Assembly: GCA_963726715.1 (NCBI GenBank)
Contig: CAVSDF010000010.1
Span: 248,001-312,000 of the forward strand
Source: CAVSDF01 sp963726715
Lineage (GTDB): Bacteria; Bacteroidota; Rhodothermia; Rhodothermales; BA12
Reading direction: 5' to 3'
Length of the DNA: 64,000 nt
The notes below the pieces were generated by a model that worked only from the letters and a program-made list of their open reading frames with translations, did not search any database and was not told the origin of the DNA. Position numbers and translations under genes: made by a program. Below, one piece after another: positions 28,907-38,703 of the stretch (position 1 is its first letter; each line of letters begins with the position of its first letter).

Positions 28907-29168
28907 GGCGCGTGTCGATGCCGAACGGGAGGTAGAGCAGGCTCATCCCCACGATTCCGGAGATCAGGAGCGCGACGGCGACGGCGGCGAGCACGGTGCC
29001 GAGCGTGCCGCGGAGTTCGCCGAGGCCGAAGAGCAGGCCGATGAGGAGCGCGATGCCGACGCGGGCGCCCCGGTCCAGGATGCCGACGTTGCGCGGAAAG
29101 CGCGAGGGAGGCGCTGAAGGCGTCTCGTGCGACTGCGTCGGCGGGTGCTTCTTGCGGGTATGGGCCAT
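28887..29168 (-). CDS. DUF2892-like small membrane protein
   Basis: The protein is 93 residues from ATG 29168. A basic N-terminus is followed by FPRNVGILDRGARVGIALLI, which matches the NxGxxDRxxR entry motif of DUF2892/YgaP-type inner-membrane domains. Two hydrophobic helices follow (VGIALLIGLLFGLGELRG; VLAAVAVALLISGIVGMSLL) and a short cytoplasmic tail. Function of these small proteins is unknown. The 3' end overlaps the sensor kinase by 20 bases, convergently. The gene is divergent from engB. Confidence 0.78.
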   Translation of the reverse strand: MAHTRKKHPPTQSHETPSAPPSRFPRNVGILDRGARVGIALLIGLLFGLGELRGTLGTVLAAVAVALLISGIVGMSLLYLPFGIDTRLKESRR

Positions 29169-29279
29169 TGTCGATGAAGGGGCGATGGAGGATCGACCGG
29201 CAATGTCGGGCGGAAGCGCCCGGAAGCCAAGTCCGGCCCGGCCGGGCGTGGGGGTGCCGGAATGGCGCGTAGCGGCGCG

Positions 29280-29316
29280 GCGCCCCCCTCCGGCCTCCGC
29301 GGCAGGTGGGGGGCGC
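29280..29316. repeat. Hairpin related to the 12.9-kb repeat
   Basis: GCGCCCCCC and GGGGGGCGC form a perfect 9-base stem around a 19-base loop. The ends (CCCCCCTCCGG and GCGGCAGGTGGGGGG) match those of the element at 12872-12955, so this looks like a deleted version of the same repeat. It lies in the divergent gap between the DUF2892-like gene and engB. Confidence 0.55.
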
Positions 29317-29345
29317 GGCAACAACCCACGACCAACACACACAAC

Positions 29346-29352
29346 TATCTTC
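29346..29352 (+). promoter_or_regulatory. Possible -7 element directly before engB
   Basis: TATCTTC lies only 4 bases before the ATG at 29357, in an A/C-rich stretch. If this is the -7 element, transcription would start at or next to the AUG and the mRNA would be leaderless. The same word precedes the S9 peptidase gene (34207). Confidence 0.35.
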
Positions 29353-29356
29353 CCCC

Positions 29357-29977
29357 ATGTCGACACCCGCCTTCTTCCCCGTCACGTTCCTGCTCAGCGC
29401 CGCGCGGTGGGACGATCTGCCCGCCGAACCCCGTCCGGAGGTCGCCTTCGTCGGGCGCTCGAACGTCGGCAAGTCGAGCCTGCTCAACGCGCTCATCGGG
29501 CGCCGCGCGCTCGCCAAGGTCTCCGGCACGCCCGGCAAGACGCGGACGTTCAACTACTACGAGGCCGCCGCGGGCCGCTTCTTCCTCGTCGACGTGCCCG
29601 GCTTCGGCTACGCCAAGGTCGCCCAGACCGAGCGCGACCGCTGGGCCCGCCTCATCGGGCGCTACGCCCTGGAGCGCGAGAGCCTGCGCCTGCTCCTCCA
29701 CCTCGTCGACAGCCGCCACCCGCCGACCGCGCTCGACCGCGCCGTCTTCGAGTCGGTCCACGCGGACCGTTACGCCGTCGTGCTCACCAAGGCCGACAAG
29801 CTCTCCGCCAACGGACGCTCGAAAGCGGCAGGCGAGGTGCGCCGCGTGCTCGTCGATTTCAACCTCGGCCACGTGCCCGTCGTCCTCACCTCCGCCGAAA
29901 CCGGCCTCGGCATGGACGAGGTCCGCGCCCTCGTCGCCGACGCCGCAGGCATGGTGGACGTGCCGACGCCGGAGTAA
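29357..29977 (+). CDS. engB: Ribosome biogenesis GTPase EngB/YsxC
   Basis: The protein is 206 residues from ATG 29357, the usual length for the family. G1 is GRSNVGKSSLLNALIG near residue 35, the switch region reads VSGTPGKTRTFNYYE, G3 is LVDVPGFGYAKVAQTERDRW, and G4 is VVLTKADKLSANGRSKAAGE with TSAETG as G5. EngB binds the 50S ribosomal subunit during assembly and is essential in many bacteria. The gene stands alone, divergent from the DUF2892-like gene and convergent with the alcohol dehydrogenase. No ribosome site is visible. Confidence 0.96.
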   Translation: MSTPAFFPVTFLLSAARWDDLPAEPRPEVAFVGRSNVGKSSLLNALIGRRALAKVSGTPGKTRTFNYYEAAAGRFFLVDVPGFGYAKVAQTERDRWARLIGRYALERESLRLLLHLVDSRHPPTALDRAVFESVHADRYAVVLTKADKLSANGRSKAAGEVRRVLVDFNLGHVPVVLTSAETGLGMDEVRALVADAAGMVDVPTPE

Positions 29978-29995
29978 AGCGGGTCGAAGGGATCG

Positions 29996-30020
29996 GGGGG
30001 GCAGGTCTGCCCCTGCCCCC
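29996..30020. terminator. Candidate terminator hairpin between convergent genes
   Basis: GGGGGCAGG and CCTGCCCCC pair almost completely around a short loop. The hairpin sits between the engB stop (29977) and the dehydrogenase stop (30044) and could end both transcripts. Confidence 0.5.
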
Positions 30021-30043
30021 ATAGACCGTTGCCATGCCTCCGG

Positions 30044-31219
<1,176 letters not shown>

Positions 31220-31334
31220 ATGAACAGCGGAAAAGGGCGGATTGGGAATGCCGGATGGACAGACGCAGCGCGCTGCGACGTCTCCGGCGGATGGGGATGC
31301 GGCGCGTCGGATGAGCGACCGGGTCGCCGCGCGA

Positions 31335-32099
31335 TCAGACCGGCGAGGTGACGAAGACGGCGGGGCGCCCGACGTGCCACTCGCCCTTCGGCTGGCCCTC
31401 GATGGTCGGCACCTCGCCGGCCTCCAGAAGCGCGCGGAAGCGGTACAGGTCGGCGCGCAGGCCCGCCTCGAAGGCGGTGTCCGCGAAACCCGCGAGCGTG
31501 GCGACGCCGAGCGGCGCGACGAAGCGCCAGTGCACGCGCACGACCGTCCCGACGCCGTCACGGGCATCTTCGAACGTCACGCGGCCCGCGTGTTCGAGGT
31601 CGCTCTCGCCCTCGACCGTCCGGAACGCCGTCTCGCGTCCGTCGATGTGCGCCGTCTCCTGCGCCACCCACGAGGCCGTCACGCCCGCCGCCTTCGCCGT
31701 CCACCGCGAGCGCCCGCCGCCGAGGTCCTCGATGGATTCGACGTGCTCCATCGACGTCACGAGCGCGTCGAAGCCCGTCCACGCGGCGTAGACCTCGGCA
31801 CGTGGACGGTTGACCGTGAACGCCGAGTCGAGCGTCAGCACCGACGGCGCCGCCGACGAGTGGCCGATCGCGGCGTAGGCCGGGCAGAAGCCGGTCGCGC
31901 CGCGGGCCGCGAGAACACCCCCGACGGCCGCCAGAGCGGCCCGCGGCCCGCCGCGCGCCTGCGTGCCCATCCCGACGAGCAGGGCGCCAACGGCGGTGGA
32001 GACGATGCGCTCGGCGGGCGAGACGTTGACGGGAAGGCCCGGAATCGGGTGGGCGAGGGACGGGGAGGCGGCGTCGGAGCGCGCGGGCGAGTCGGCCAT
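31335..32099 (-). CDS. DUF2892-like + SRPBCC (polyketide-cyclase-like) protein
   Basis: The protein is 254 residues from ATG 32099. Residues 25-90 carry a DUF2892-type entry (NVSPAERIVSTAVGALLVGM) and a second hydrophobic stretch ending FCPAYAAIG. Residues 100-245 form an SRPBCC fold: SAFTVNRPRAEVYAAWTGF, then MEHVESIEDLGGGRSRWTAK and RVHWRFVAPLGVATLAGF. SRPBCC domains bind hydrophobic ligands; the ligand is unknown. It is followed by the zinc alcohol dehydrogenase, and the pair may form a stress- or aldehyde-related operon. A perfect 17-base inverted repeat stands 4 bases before its start codon. Confidence 0.85.
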   Translation of the reverse strand: MADSPARSDAASPSLAHPIPGLPVNVSPAERIVSTAVGALLVGMGTQARGGPRAALAAVGGVLAARGATGFCPAYAAIGHSSAAPSVLTLDSAFTVNRPRAEVYAAWTGFDALVTSMEHVESIEDLGGGRSRWTAKAAGVTASWVAQETAHIDGRETAFRTVEGESDLEHAGRVTFEDARDGVGTVVRVHWRFVAPLGVATLAGFADTAFEAGLRADLYRFRALLEAGEVPTIEGQPKGEWHVGRPAVFVTSPV

Positions 32100-32103
32100 C
32101 GGG

Positions 32104-32150
32104 GTGCGGAGGTCGTGTGAAGCAGGTGGCCGCTCACACGACCTCCGCAC
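32104..32150 (-). promoter_or_regulatory. Perfect 17-base inverted repeat next to a start codon
   Basis: Bases 32104-32120 and 32134-32150 are exact inverted repeats (17 of 17) around a 13-base loop. On the transcribed strand the hairpin ends 4 bases before the AUG at 32099, so it covers the place where a ribosome would land. It could be a translational switch, a regulator-binding palindrome, or a small mobile repeat. Confidence 0.6.
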
Positions 32151-32328
32151 GCTCGGTGTCCCGCGCCGCGCAGGGCTTTACGTGCCTCTCACATTCATCC
32201 CGTCGATGTGCGGCGCGGCGTGGCCCGGCGCTACCCTGTGCGTCGGCAACCGGGTCGATGCGATGCGCCGGATCGTCCCTGCGCTCCCACGCCCATGGAT
32301 GTGCGGCCCATCCATCCCCACATCCCCA

Positions 32329-33695
32329 TCACCGCGCGTCGCCGGTGGCGTGGCGGAGGGTGGCGTAGGTGAGGGCGACGATGGCGGCCCAGTCGTCCCA
32401 CTCGAGCGTCGCGGCGATGTCGCCGACGTTGTGGTAGGGCTGCCGTCCGCCGTAGGCGAGGAGGTAGAGCGCGGGGACGCCACGGCGTGAGAAGGCGTAC
32501 TGATCGGAGTTCGGGCGCATCGCGCGCGGCACGAGCGGCCCCGCCCCGAGGCGCGCCGCGTCGTCCTGCATCCGCGCGAAGAGCGCCGCCTGCTCGGGCG
32601 CGCCGAAGACGCCGACGCCCGTTTCGCCGGATGCGACCATGTCGAGGTTGAGCGCGAGCGCCGTTTGCCGGAGCGGCCACGGCGGCGCGGCGGCCAGCGC
32701 TTCGGCTCCGACGAGGCCCTGCTCTTCGGCTCCCGTCAGGACCACGACCACGCTGTACCGCAACGGGCGGCGGGCGAGGGTGTCGAGGAGCGCGAGCGCA
32801 GCGGCGCTCCCGGAGGCGTTGTCGTTGGCGCCGCGGAAGACGGCGGGCGCGCCCCCGAAGGCATCGGCGATGCGCCCGTGGTGGTCGAGGTGCGCCGTCA
32901 CGACGACGAACGAATCCGGCACCGCCACGCCCGGCACGACGCCGACGACGTTGGCCCCGCGGATCGGCGAGACGCGCGCCGACGCCCCTGCCGCCGACTC
33001 GGCCCGCACGTCGAGCGCGAACCGGACCTCCGGCGCATCGCCCGCCTCCGGCCACGCATCGCGCCGCACGAAGAACGCGGGCACAGGCGACGCCTCACGC
33101 CCGCGCCCGTACGGCGGAAGGGCATCGACGAGCACGACGGCGGCGACGGCCCCCGCCCGCGCCGCGCGGGTCAGGCGCACGTCGAGGCTGTCAGACGTGG
33201 CGAAGACGGCGACGCGCCCGCGCAGATCGCCCCCGTCTGCTGCCGCCGCCCTGCCCGTCCCGTCGCCCGGAGGCGACGCGACGAGCGGCAGCACCTCGAC
33301 GCCGAGCACGAGCGCCCGTCCGCCAACAGCCACTCCGGCCCGCTCGACGATGGGCGCGTCGAAGGCGAACGGATGGACAAACGCATCACCGCTCGTCCGC
33401 GCCGACGGCACCGGCACCGCGCCCGGCGTCGCCGCCATCCGCGCCGCTGCCCACCGCGCCGCCCGGTTCGCGCCATCCGCCGCGTCGTATCCGCGCCCGG
33501 CGAAGGCATCGGAGGTGAGCGTATCGACGACCGCGCGTGCCCGCGCCACCTGCCGACGCAGGCCACGGCGAAAGCGTCACCGTCACCGCCGATCCCACGG
33601 ACGCGGCGCCGACGCGCGCCGAGCTCGCCGGGCCTTGCGCCGAGGCGCATCCGCTCCCGATCATCGTCCCCGACAGCGCGAGCGCCGCGCCCCAT
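32329..33695 (-). CDS. M28-family zinc aminopeptidase, secreted (frame break near N-terminus)
   Basis: The peptidase domain is clear: VVVTAHLDHHG (first zinc His-Asp region), FRGANDNASGSAAALALLDTL (bridging Asp), VVVLTGAEEQGLVGAEAL (Glu-Glu pair), LNLDMVASGE, and LLAYGGRQPYHNVGDIA with the last His. A protease-associated insert lies at about residues 85-210. The frame opening at 33549 (GTG) lacks an export signal. In another frame just upstream, ALALSGTMIGSGCASAQG looks like a lipoprotein signal, so an indel near 33550 is inferred, and possibly another near 33685; the start would then be ATG 33695. It is divergent from csaA with about 35 bases between starts. Confidence 0.82.
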
Positions 33696-33730
33696 CCTCC
33701 ACGCGTCCGCCGATCCGGCGCCCCCGACCG

Positions 33731-34183
33731 ATGTCCACAACGCCTTCCAAACACAGCGAAACGAGCGGCGACGCGGCGGACGGCAGGCAGAGCGAACAGC
33801 GGCATGGCGCAAGCGAACAGGAGGAGCAAACGGACGATCTGGCGCCGCGCGTGGCGACGACCGGCGACCTCGACGCCCTCAACGTACGCATCGGCACCGT
33901 GCGTGCGGCGCGCCCCAACGCGCGGGCGCGCGTCCCGGCGCTCGTGCTCGACATCGACTTCGGACCGCTCGGCGTGCGCACGTCGAGCGCGCAGATCACC
34001 GACCGCTACACGCCCGAGGCGCTCGTCGGGCGGCAGGTGGTGTGCGCACTCGGCCTCGCGCCGCGCCGCATCGCGGGCATTGTCAGCACCTGCCTCGTCC
34101 TCGGCGCCGTGCCCGAGGATGGCAGCGGCGTCGTCCTCCTCGCCCCGGCCGCGCCCGTCCCCGACGGCACACGGGTGGCGTGA
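33731..34183 (+). CDS. CsaA-like tRNA-binding-domain protein
   Basis: The protein is 150 residues from ATG 33731. The last ~105 residues are an OB-fold tRNA-binding (EMAP/CsaA) domain: LDALNVRIGTVRAARPNARA, PALVLDIDFGPLGVRTSSAQITD, VGRQVVCALGLAPRRIAGI and a C-terminal CLVLGAVPEDGSGVVLL. CsaA homologues are dimeric export-related chaperones or tRNA-binding proteins of about 110 residues. The first ~45 residues are an extra Ser/Glu/Gln-rich disordered tail; a start inside that tail cannot be excluded. The gene is divergent from the M28 peptidase and followed after 82 bases by an S9 peptidase gene with its own promoter-like element. Confidence 0.85.
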   Translation: MSTTPSKHSETSGDAADGRQSEQRHGASEQEEQTDDLAPRVATTGDLDALNVRIGTVRAARPNARARVPALVLDIDFGPLGVRTSSAQITDRYTPEALVGRQVVCALGLAPRRIAGIVSTCLVLGAVPEDGSGVVLLAPAAPVPDGTRVA

Positions 34184-34206
34184 GCGCGACGGCCCGCCGG
34201 TCCGGC

Positions 34207-34214
34207 TATCTTCG
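34207..34214 (+). promoter_or_regulatory. Possible -7 promoter element (TATCTTCG)
   Basis: TATCTTCG fits TAnnTTTG with one change and lies 52 bases before the S9 peptidase ATG at 34266. The same word TATCTTC precedes engB. Confidence 0.35.
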
Positions 34215-34265
34215 GCCCTGTCGGCACGCGCGTGCCGCACCGCTCCCGCTCGCCTTCCACGCCCG

Positions 34266-36540
34266 ATGAACCTCTCCCGCCTGCGCGTCTGCCTCGCCGC
34301 CGTGCCGCTCGTCCTCGCCGCCGCGCCCGCCGCCGCGCAGCGCAACGCGCCATCCCCGTCCGATGCCGGGCGGACAATTCCGGTCAAGGCGAGCGACCTG
34401 TTCGAGATCCGGCAACTCGGCAGCCTCGCCGCCTCGCCCGACGGGCGGCGCGTCGTCTACACGGTCACGCAGGCGTACCGCGAGGGCGCCGGCGCCGACG
34501 AGAAGGCGGGCTACCGGACGCACCTGTGGCTCGTCGATGCCGAGGGTGGGGCGCCGCCGCGGGCGCTGACGCGCGGGACGGCGAACGCGAGCCAGCCGGT
34601 CTGGCATCCGTCGGGCGACACGCTCGCCTTCGTGCGGAGCGTCGACGGGAAATCGCAGGTGTTCCTGATGGCGCTCTCGGGCGGCGAGGCGTGGGCGGCG
34701 ACGGCGCTGCCGGGCGGCGCGTCGGGGCCGAAGTTCTCGCCCGACGGGCGGCGGTTGCTGGTCTCGACGGGCATGACCGAGGCCGACCTCCGGCGCGAGG
34801 GCACCGCCCTGCCCCGCTGGCTGACCGTGCGCAGCGGCGAGCGCGTGCGGATGGACTCGACCGTCCGCGCCGACCCCGACGGATCGCCCGCCGAGCAGCG
34901 CGCGTGGCTCGACCGCAACGCCGACCGCAACCGCCCGCGCGTCGCCACGCGCCTCGATTTCCAGTCGGAGACCGACATCGACGGCGCCTTCCGCATCTCG
35001 CGCCTGTTCGTGGTGCCGGTGCAGGGCAGCGAGGCCGGGATGCCGACGGCGCGCGCGGTGACGACGACGTGGCGGAGCCTCGACGGCGCCGCGTGGCTGC
35101 CGTCCGGGCGGATGCTCGTGGCGAGCACGCTCCTCGACACCCTCATCCATCCCGACCTGCAGACCGGCGGGCGCGGCCTCGTCTCCATCGACGTCGAGAC
35201 CGGGCGCGTCGCGCCGTGGCTGCCGATGCCGGGCCAGAGCGCGGGCGGGCCGGTCGTCAGTCCGTCGGGCGATGCCCTCGCATTCACGACGAGCGACGAC
35301 GGCGACACCGGCTTCGCGCAGTCGGAGATCGCGGTCGTCGGCCTCCGCGGTGACGCTCCCGCGGGCGCGCCGCGCATCCTCACCGGCGACCTCGACCGCA
35401 GCGTCGGCGGCGTGCAATGGGGCCGCGACGGGCGCGATGTGTTCGTGACGGCGGCGAGCGAGGGGGCGATTCCGCTGTACCGCATTCCGGCGATGGGCGG
35501 CGCGCCAATGGTCGTCGTCGGGGGCGAGCGCGGCGTGCAGGCATACGCTCTGGCGGGGACGAGCGGCGTTCCGGTCGTCGTCGCGGCGATCACCGAGTGG
35601 TCGAACCCGTACGAACTCTGGCGCACGGACCTGCGCACGCGCCGCGCCGACGCGCCGCTCTCCGACCACAACGCGCTGGACGCGCACGCGCCGCCTCTCG
35701 CGTCCGGTGCCCTTCGAGGCCGCGCGCCCGGACGCGCCCGGCGGCCGCGCAACGGTGCAGGGCTGGACGATGGCGCCGCTCGGCGTGGCCGCAGGGGCTA
35801 AAGCGCCCGTCCTCCTCCAGATCCACGGCGGCCCGACGGCCATGTGGGGACCGGGCGAGGCGTCGATGTGGCACGAGTTCCAGTACGCGGCCAACCTCGG
35901 CTGGGGCGTCGTCTACGGCAACCCGCGCGGCTCGGGCGGCTACGGCTACGCCTTCCAGCGCGCGAACGAGCGCGACTGGGGCCAGGGGCCGATGGGCGAC
36001 GTGATGGCGACGCTCGACCACGCGCTCGCCACCGAGCCGTGGGCCGACGCCTCGCGCCAGATCGTCACCGGCGGCTCGTACGCCGGCTACCTGACCGCGT
36101 GGATCGTCGGCCACACCGACCGCTTCCGCGCCGCCGTCGCCCAGCGCGGCGTCTACGACCTGCCGACGTTCTTCGGCGAGGGCAACGCGTGGCGCTTCGT
36201 GCCGAACTACTTCGGCGGCTACCCGTGGAGCGACTCGACCGTGAGCTACCTCGGCGGCACCGCGAGCGTGGCCGAGGTCCTGCGCCGCGAGTCGCCGCTC
36301 ACGTACGTGGCCAATATCCGCACGCCGCTGCTCATCATGCACGGCGACAACGACCGCCGGACGGGCTTCGTGCAGTCGGAGATGCTCTTCCGCAGCCTCG
36401 TCGCGCTCGGGCGCGAGACCGAGTACGTGCGCTTCCCCGGCGCCACGCATGAGCTCTCGCGCACCGGCGACCCGCTCCTCCGCCTCGACCGCATGGTCCG
36501 CATCCACGAGTACCTCGCCCGCTACGCCGACCCGCGGTGA
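34266..36540 (+). CDS. S9-family prolyl-oligopeptidase-like serine peptidase, secreted (one frame break)
   Basis: ATG 34266 opens a signal peptide ending PAAAQ near residue 25. A PD40 propeller occupies about residues 45-470 (LGSLAASPDGRRVVYTVTQ; PVWHPSGDTLAFVRS; KFSPDGRRLLVSTG). The alpha/beta-hydrolase domain has VLLQIHGGPTAMWG as oxyanion loop, nucleophile Ser in IVTGGSYAGYL, Asp in IMHGDNDRRTGF and His in FPGATHELSRTG. It should cleave peptides outside the inner membrane. The frame breaks near 35690-35707, between propeller and hydrolase; joining ...LDAHAP to ...SRPVPFEAARPDAPGG restores a ~757-residue protein. Both halves are well conserved, so an assembly indel is likelier than decay. 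Confidence 0.9.
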
Positions 36541-36666
36541 GGCGTGCGGAACGACCGGAGATGCTTGCGCCGCAAGGGCGTACGCCGTAGACTCGGGTGG
36601 CTGGCGATGCGTCCAAGACGCCGCAGAACCGCACGCCCTTTCGGCTCAATCATTGGTTCTGCCACC

Positions 36667-36948
36667 ATGAAAACGTCTCGACTCATTCTGATTGTTGACC
36701 GAGGCCACGAGCGGTTTGAGATCGTGGAGAACAAGAAGGTTGGGTTCTATGTCTGGCGCTTCGACCTCTCGCTTGGAAAGTCTACTCATGATCACCTTCA
36801 AGACACCCTCGCTTTCGCAAAGGAATGTGCGCTGGATGAGTTCGGGATTCAGCCACACGAATGGCGTGTGCCCGGTCCAGAGGACGCGATAATCACTTCG
36901 GGTGGATGGCCTTCACACTGGAGTCAGCAACAGAACCCGCCGCTTTAG
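36667..36948 (+). CDS. Small protein of unknown function in low-GC island
   Basis: The protein is 93 residues from ATG 36667 (MKTSRLILIVDRGHERFEIV). It has no signal peptide or membrane helix; it is rich in charged and aromatic residues (VGFYVWRFDLSLGKSTHDHL) and ends PSHWSQQQNPPL. Base composition is visibly lower in GC than the genes on either side, and AT-ending codons are frequent, which suggests recent transfer. It opens a short accessory block with a metallopeptidase-like gene and a HicBA pair, all on the plus strand. No family recognised. Confidence 0.65.
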   Translation: MKTSRLILIVDRGHERFEIVENKKVGFYVWRFDLSLGKSTHDHLQDTLAFAKECALDEFGIQPHEWRVPGPEDAIITSGGWPSHWSQQQNPPL

Positions 36949-36978
36949 GGCGGTAAGCCTGTCATATCCCATCGCGCC

Positions 36979-37584
36979 ATGCACAATCCAATACGACGTA
37001 GCCGGAAGATCGGGCAGACGCAGGGCGGCCGGGTCATGGATGGTCGTGCGGAGGAGAAATGGAGCCGCACGTTTCCCGCCAACATCTACCGCCACCTCTC
37101 TAGCAACGGGGAGAGATGGCAGGTGATGCGCGAGAATCCGTCACGCGACTACTATCACCCGTGCTCGGGCGACGACTACCTCGGCGTTCTCGAACGGCTT
37201 CCGGCCGAACTCACCGAATACGTCAGCGCCATCATCCTGCGCCGACTGCCGAAGGAAGACGAACGACGTGGAATCGACGCGTGGCGGCGGTTCTCGTGCG
37301 TCATCATGAACTCCTTCCCGACATCGAACGAGACTCCGTGGTCGAAGCGTCCGACCGAGGGCACCGTGCAGCACCTCGCACCGTGGTGCGGCCGCTGGCG
37401 CTCCGACGGGGGACGCTGGCGGCTCGTATGGGAGCCGGAGGAAGTCCGCCGGTACTACCTCTACCACGTCTTCCTGCACGAGATCGGCCACATCAACCAG
37501 CCGTGGGACTACTCGCGTCGTCAGCGCGAGGCGTTCGCGGAGAACTTCGCGTTGGAGTGGGCACGCAAGCTCGGTGCGCTCTGA
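36979..37584 (+). CDS. Putative zinc metallopeptidase (HEIGH motif)
   Basis: The protein is 201 residues from ATG 36979; ATG 37036 is an alternative. Near the C-terminus it has YYLYHVFLHEIGHINQPWDY, then RREAFAENFALEWA-type sequence (QREAFAENFALEWARKLG). HExxH followed by a Glu-containing helix of the form EAxAxxFA is the arrangement of gluzincin-like peptidases and resembles ImmA/IrrE proteins, although no helix-turn-helix domain is attached. The first 130 residues are unlike anything I recognise. It begins 30 bases after the small gene upstream and 109 bases before hicB, in the low-GC block. Activity on a repressor or antitoxin is speculative. Confidence 0.7.
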   Translation: MHNPIRRSRKIGQTQGGRVMDGRAEEKWSRTFPANIYRHLSSNGERWQVMRENPSRDYYHPCSGDDYLGVLERLPAELTEYVSAIILRRLPKEDERRGIDAWRRFSCVIMNSFPTSNETPWSKRPTEGTVQHLAPWCGRWRSDGGRWRLVWEPEEVRRYYLYHVFLHEIGHINQPWDYSRRQREAFAENFALEWARKLGAL

Positions 37585-37693
37585 AGCGGCAGAAAACCAC
37601 CTTTCGAGACAGCGACCTCGTGTTCGCGTGCGCCGCCGACGCAACCGGGCGGCGCCATCGGCGTCCTACCTCGGCGCAAACGGAGACCCCACG

Positions 37694-37900
37694 ATGAACG
37701 AGATCATCTTCCTCGTCTCGGACTCGCCCGAGGGCGGATTCGAGGCCCGAGCCCTCGGCCACTCGATCTACACCGAAGCCGACTCGGAGGCCGAGTTGCG
37801 AGACACCGTTCGGGACGCCGTCGCGTGTCACTTCGACGAGGCGACGCGCCCCGCTGTGATCCGGCTCCACTTCGTGCGCGAAGAGGTGCTTGCAGCGTGA
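37694..37900 (+). CDS. hicB: HicB-family antitoxin
   Basis: The protein is 68 residues from ATG 37694. The sequence EIIFLVSDSPEGGFEARALG and EADSEAELRDTVRDAVACHF follow the short degenerate RNase-H-like HicB fold, with the usual C-terminal RLHFVREEVLAA. No DNA-binding tail is present, as in the minimal HicB class. The stop overlaps the next start by four bases (GTGA at 37897-37900), so the pair is translationally coupled with the antitoxin first. It would bind and block the HicA mRNA interferase. Confidence 0.88.
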   Translation: MNEIIFLVSDSPEGGFEARALGHSIYTEADSEAELRDTVRDAVACHFDEATRPAVIRLHFVREEVLAA

Positions 37901-38139
37901 GGATCCCGCGCGACCTCGACGGAAAGACGCTGATCCGTCGGCTCGGCACGCTCGGGTACGAGCCGACGCGGCAGAGCGGGAGCCACGTTCGTCTCACGCG
38001 CGTGTCGGAAGAGGGTGAGCATCACGTCACGGTGCCTTTGCACAGTCCGCTTCGCGTTGGCACGCTGAACTCGGTCCTGAGCGACATCGCAGATCGCCTC
38101 GGCGTGAGCAAGGACGACCTCATCCGTCACGTCTCCTGA
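37897..38139 (+). CDS. hicA: HicA-family mRNA interferase toxin
   Basis: The protein is 80 residues from GTG 37897. It has the dsRNA-binding-like fold sequence: LDGKTLIRRLGTLGYEPTRQ, then GSHVRLTR with the conserved catalytic His, then HHVTVPLHSPLRVGTLNSVL and DRLGVSKDDLIRHVS. HicA cleaves mRNA during translation when HicB is degraded. The GTG start is set by the GTGA overlap with hicB. A perfect 14-base palindrome (CAGCGCCGGCGCTG, 38170-38183) follows and may terminate the operon. Confidence 0.92.
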   Translation: MRIPRDLDGKTLIRRLGTLGYEPTRQSGSHVRLTRVSEEGEHHVTVPLHSPLRVGTLNSVLSDIADRLGVSKDDLIRHVS

Positions 38140-38169
38140 ACCCTCTGCGCGCGATCTTGCAGACACTCC

Positions 38170-38183
38170 CAGCGCCGGCGCTG
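38170..38183. terminator. Perfect 14-base palindrome after hicA
   Basis: CAGCGCCGGCGCTG is self-complementary and lies 30 bases after the hicA stop. It may be a short terminator or a binding site; no U-tract follows. Confidence 0.3.
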
Positions 38184-38277
38184 CGTCCTGAAACACGCCG
38201 CCCCCCGCTAACGCCGCCGGGCGCGTCCGAAACCGCGCCGCGCGTTCGTTGACACGCTCCCCATTTCCCCTCCGCCG

Positions 38278-38703
38278 ATGCGCCCGCTCCTCGCGCTCCT
38301 GCCCCTCACCGCCGCCCTCGCCTGCCAGGCGCCGCTCGCCACCACGCCGCGCCCGTCGGGGAGTGAGGTGCCGGTGGGCACGTCGCAGGTGCGGCTCGCG
38401 GTCGGGGAGTCGCGGCGGCTCGGAGACGACTTCACGGTGCATCTCGTCGGCGCGACCGACAGCCGCTGCCCGAGCGGCGTGCAGTGCGTGTGGGCGGGCG
38501 AGGCCAAGGTGGTCGTCGGGCCGAGCCATCCGCTGATGCGCTTCCGCCCCGACACGCTCACGCTCGCGCCGACGCGCTCCGGGCAGCGCGACTCGATGAC
38601 GGTCGGGCCGTTCCGGCTGCGCCTGGTCGCCCTCACCCCTGCCCCGACGGCAAGCGCTCCCGCCCCGGCGGCGCAGACGGCGACGTTCGAGGTCCGGCGG
38701 TGA
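38278..38703 (+). CDS. Small lipoprotein of unknown function
   Basis: The protein is 141 residues from ATG 38278. The signal MRPLLALLPLTAALAC has a lipobox Cys at residue 16. The mature domain is a small beta sandwich by appearance: LAVGESRRLGDDFTVHLVGA, then DSRCPSGVQCVWAGEAKVVV, a CPxxVxCVWAGEA signature seen in many uncharacterised secreted proteins. The two cysteines probably form a disulfide. It ends ATFEVRR. Its stop overlaps the TonB receptor start by one base (TGATG at 38701-38705), so the two are co-translated and may work together at the outer membrane. Confidence 0.85.
   Translation: MRPLLALLPLTAALACQAPLATTPRPSGSEVPVGTSQVRLAVGESRRLGDDFTVHLVGATDSRCPSGVQCVWAGEAKVVVGPSHPLMRFRPDTLTLAPTRSGQRDSMTVGPFRLRLVALTPAPTASAPAPAAQTATFEVRR

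Noticed and set aside
36541..38150. Integron cassette array
   Set aside because: Small same-strand genes of odd composition suggested it, but no attC-like sites separate them and hicB and hicA overlap.
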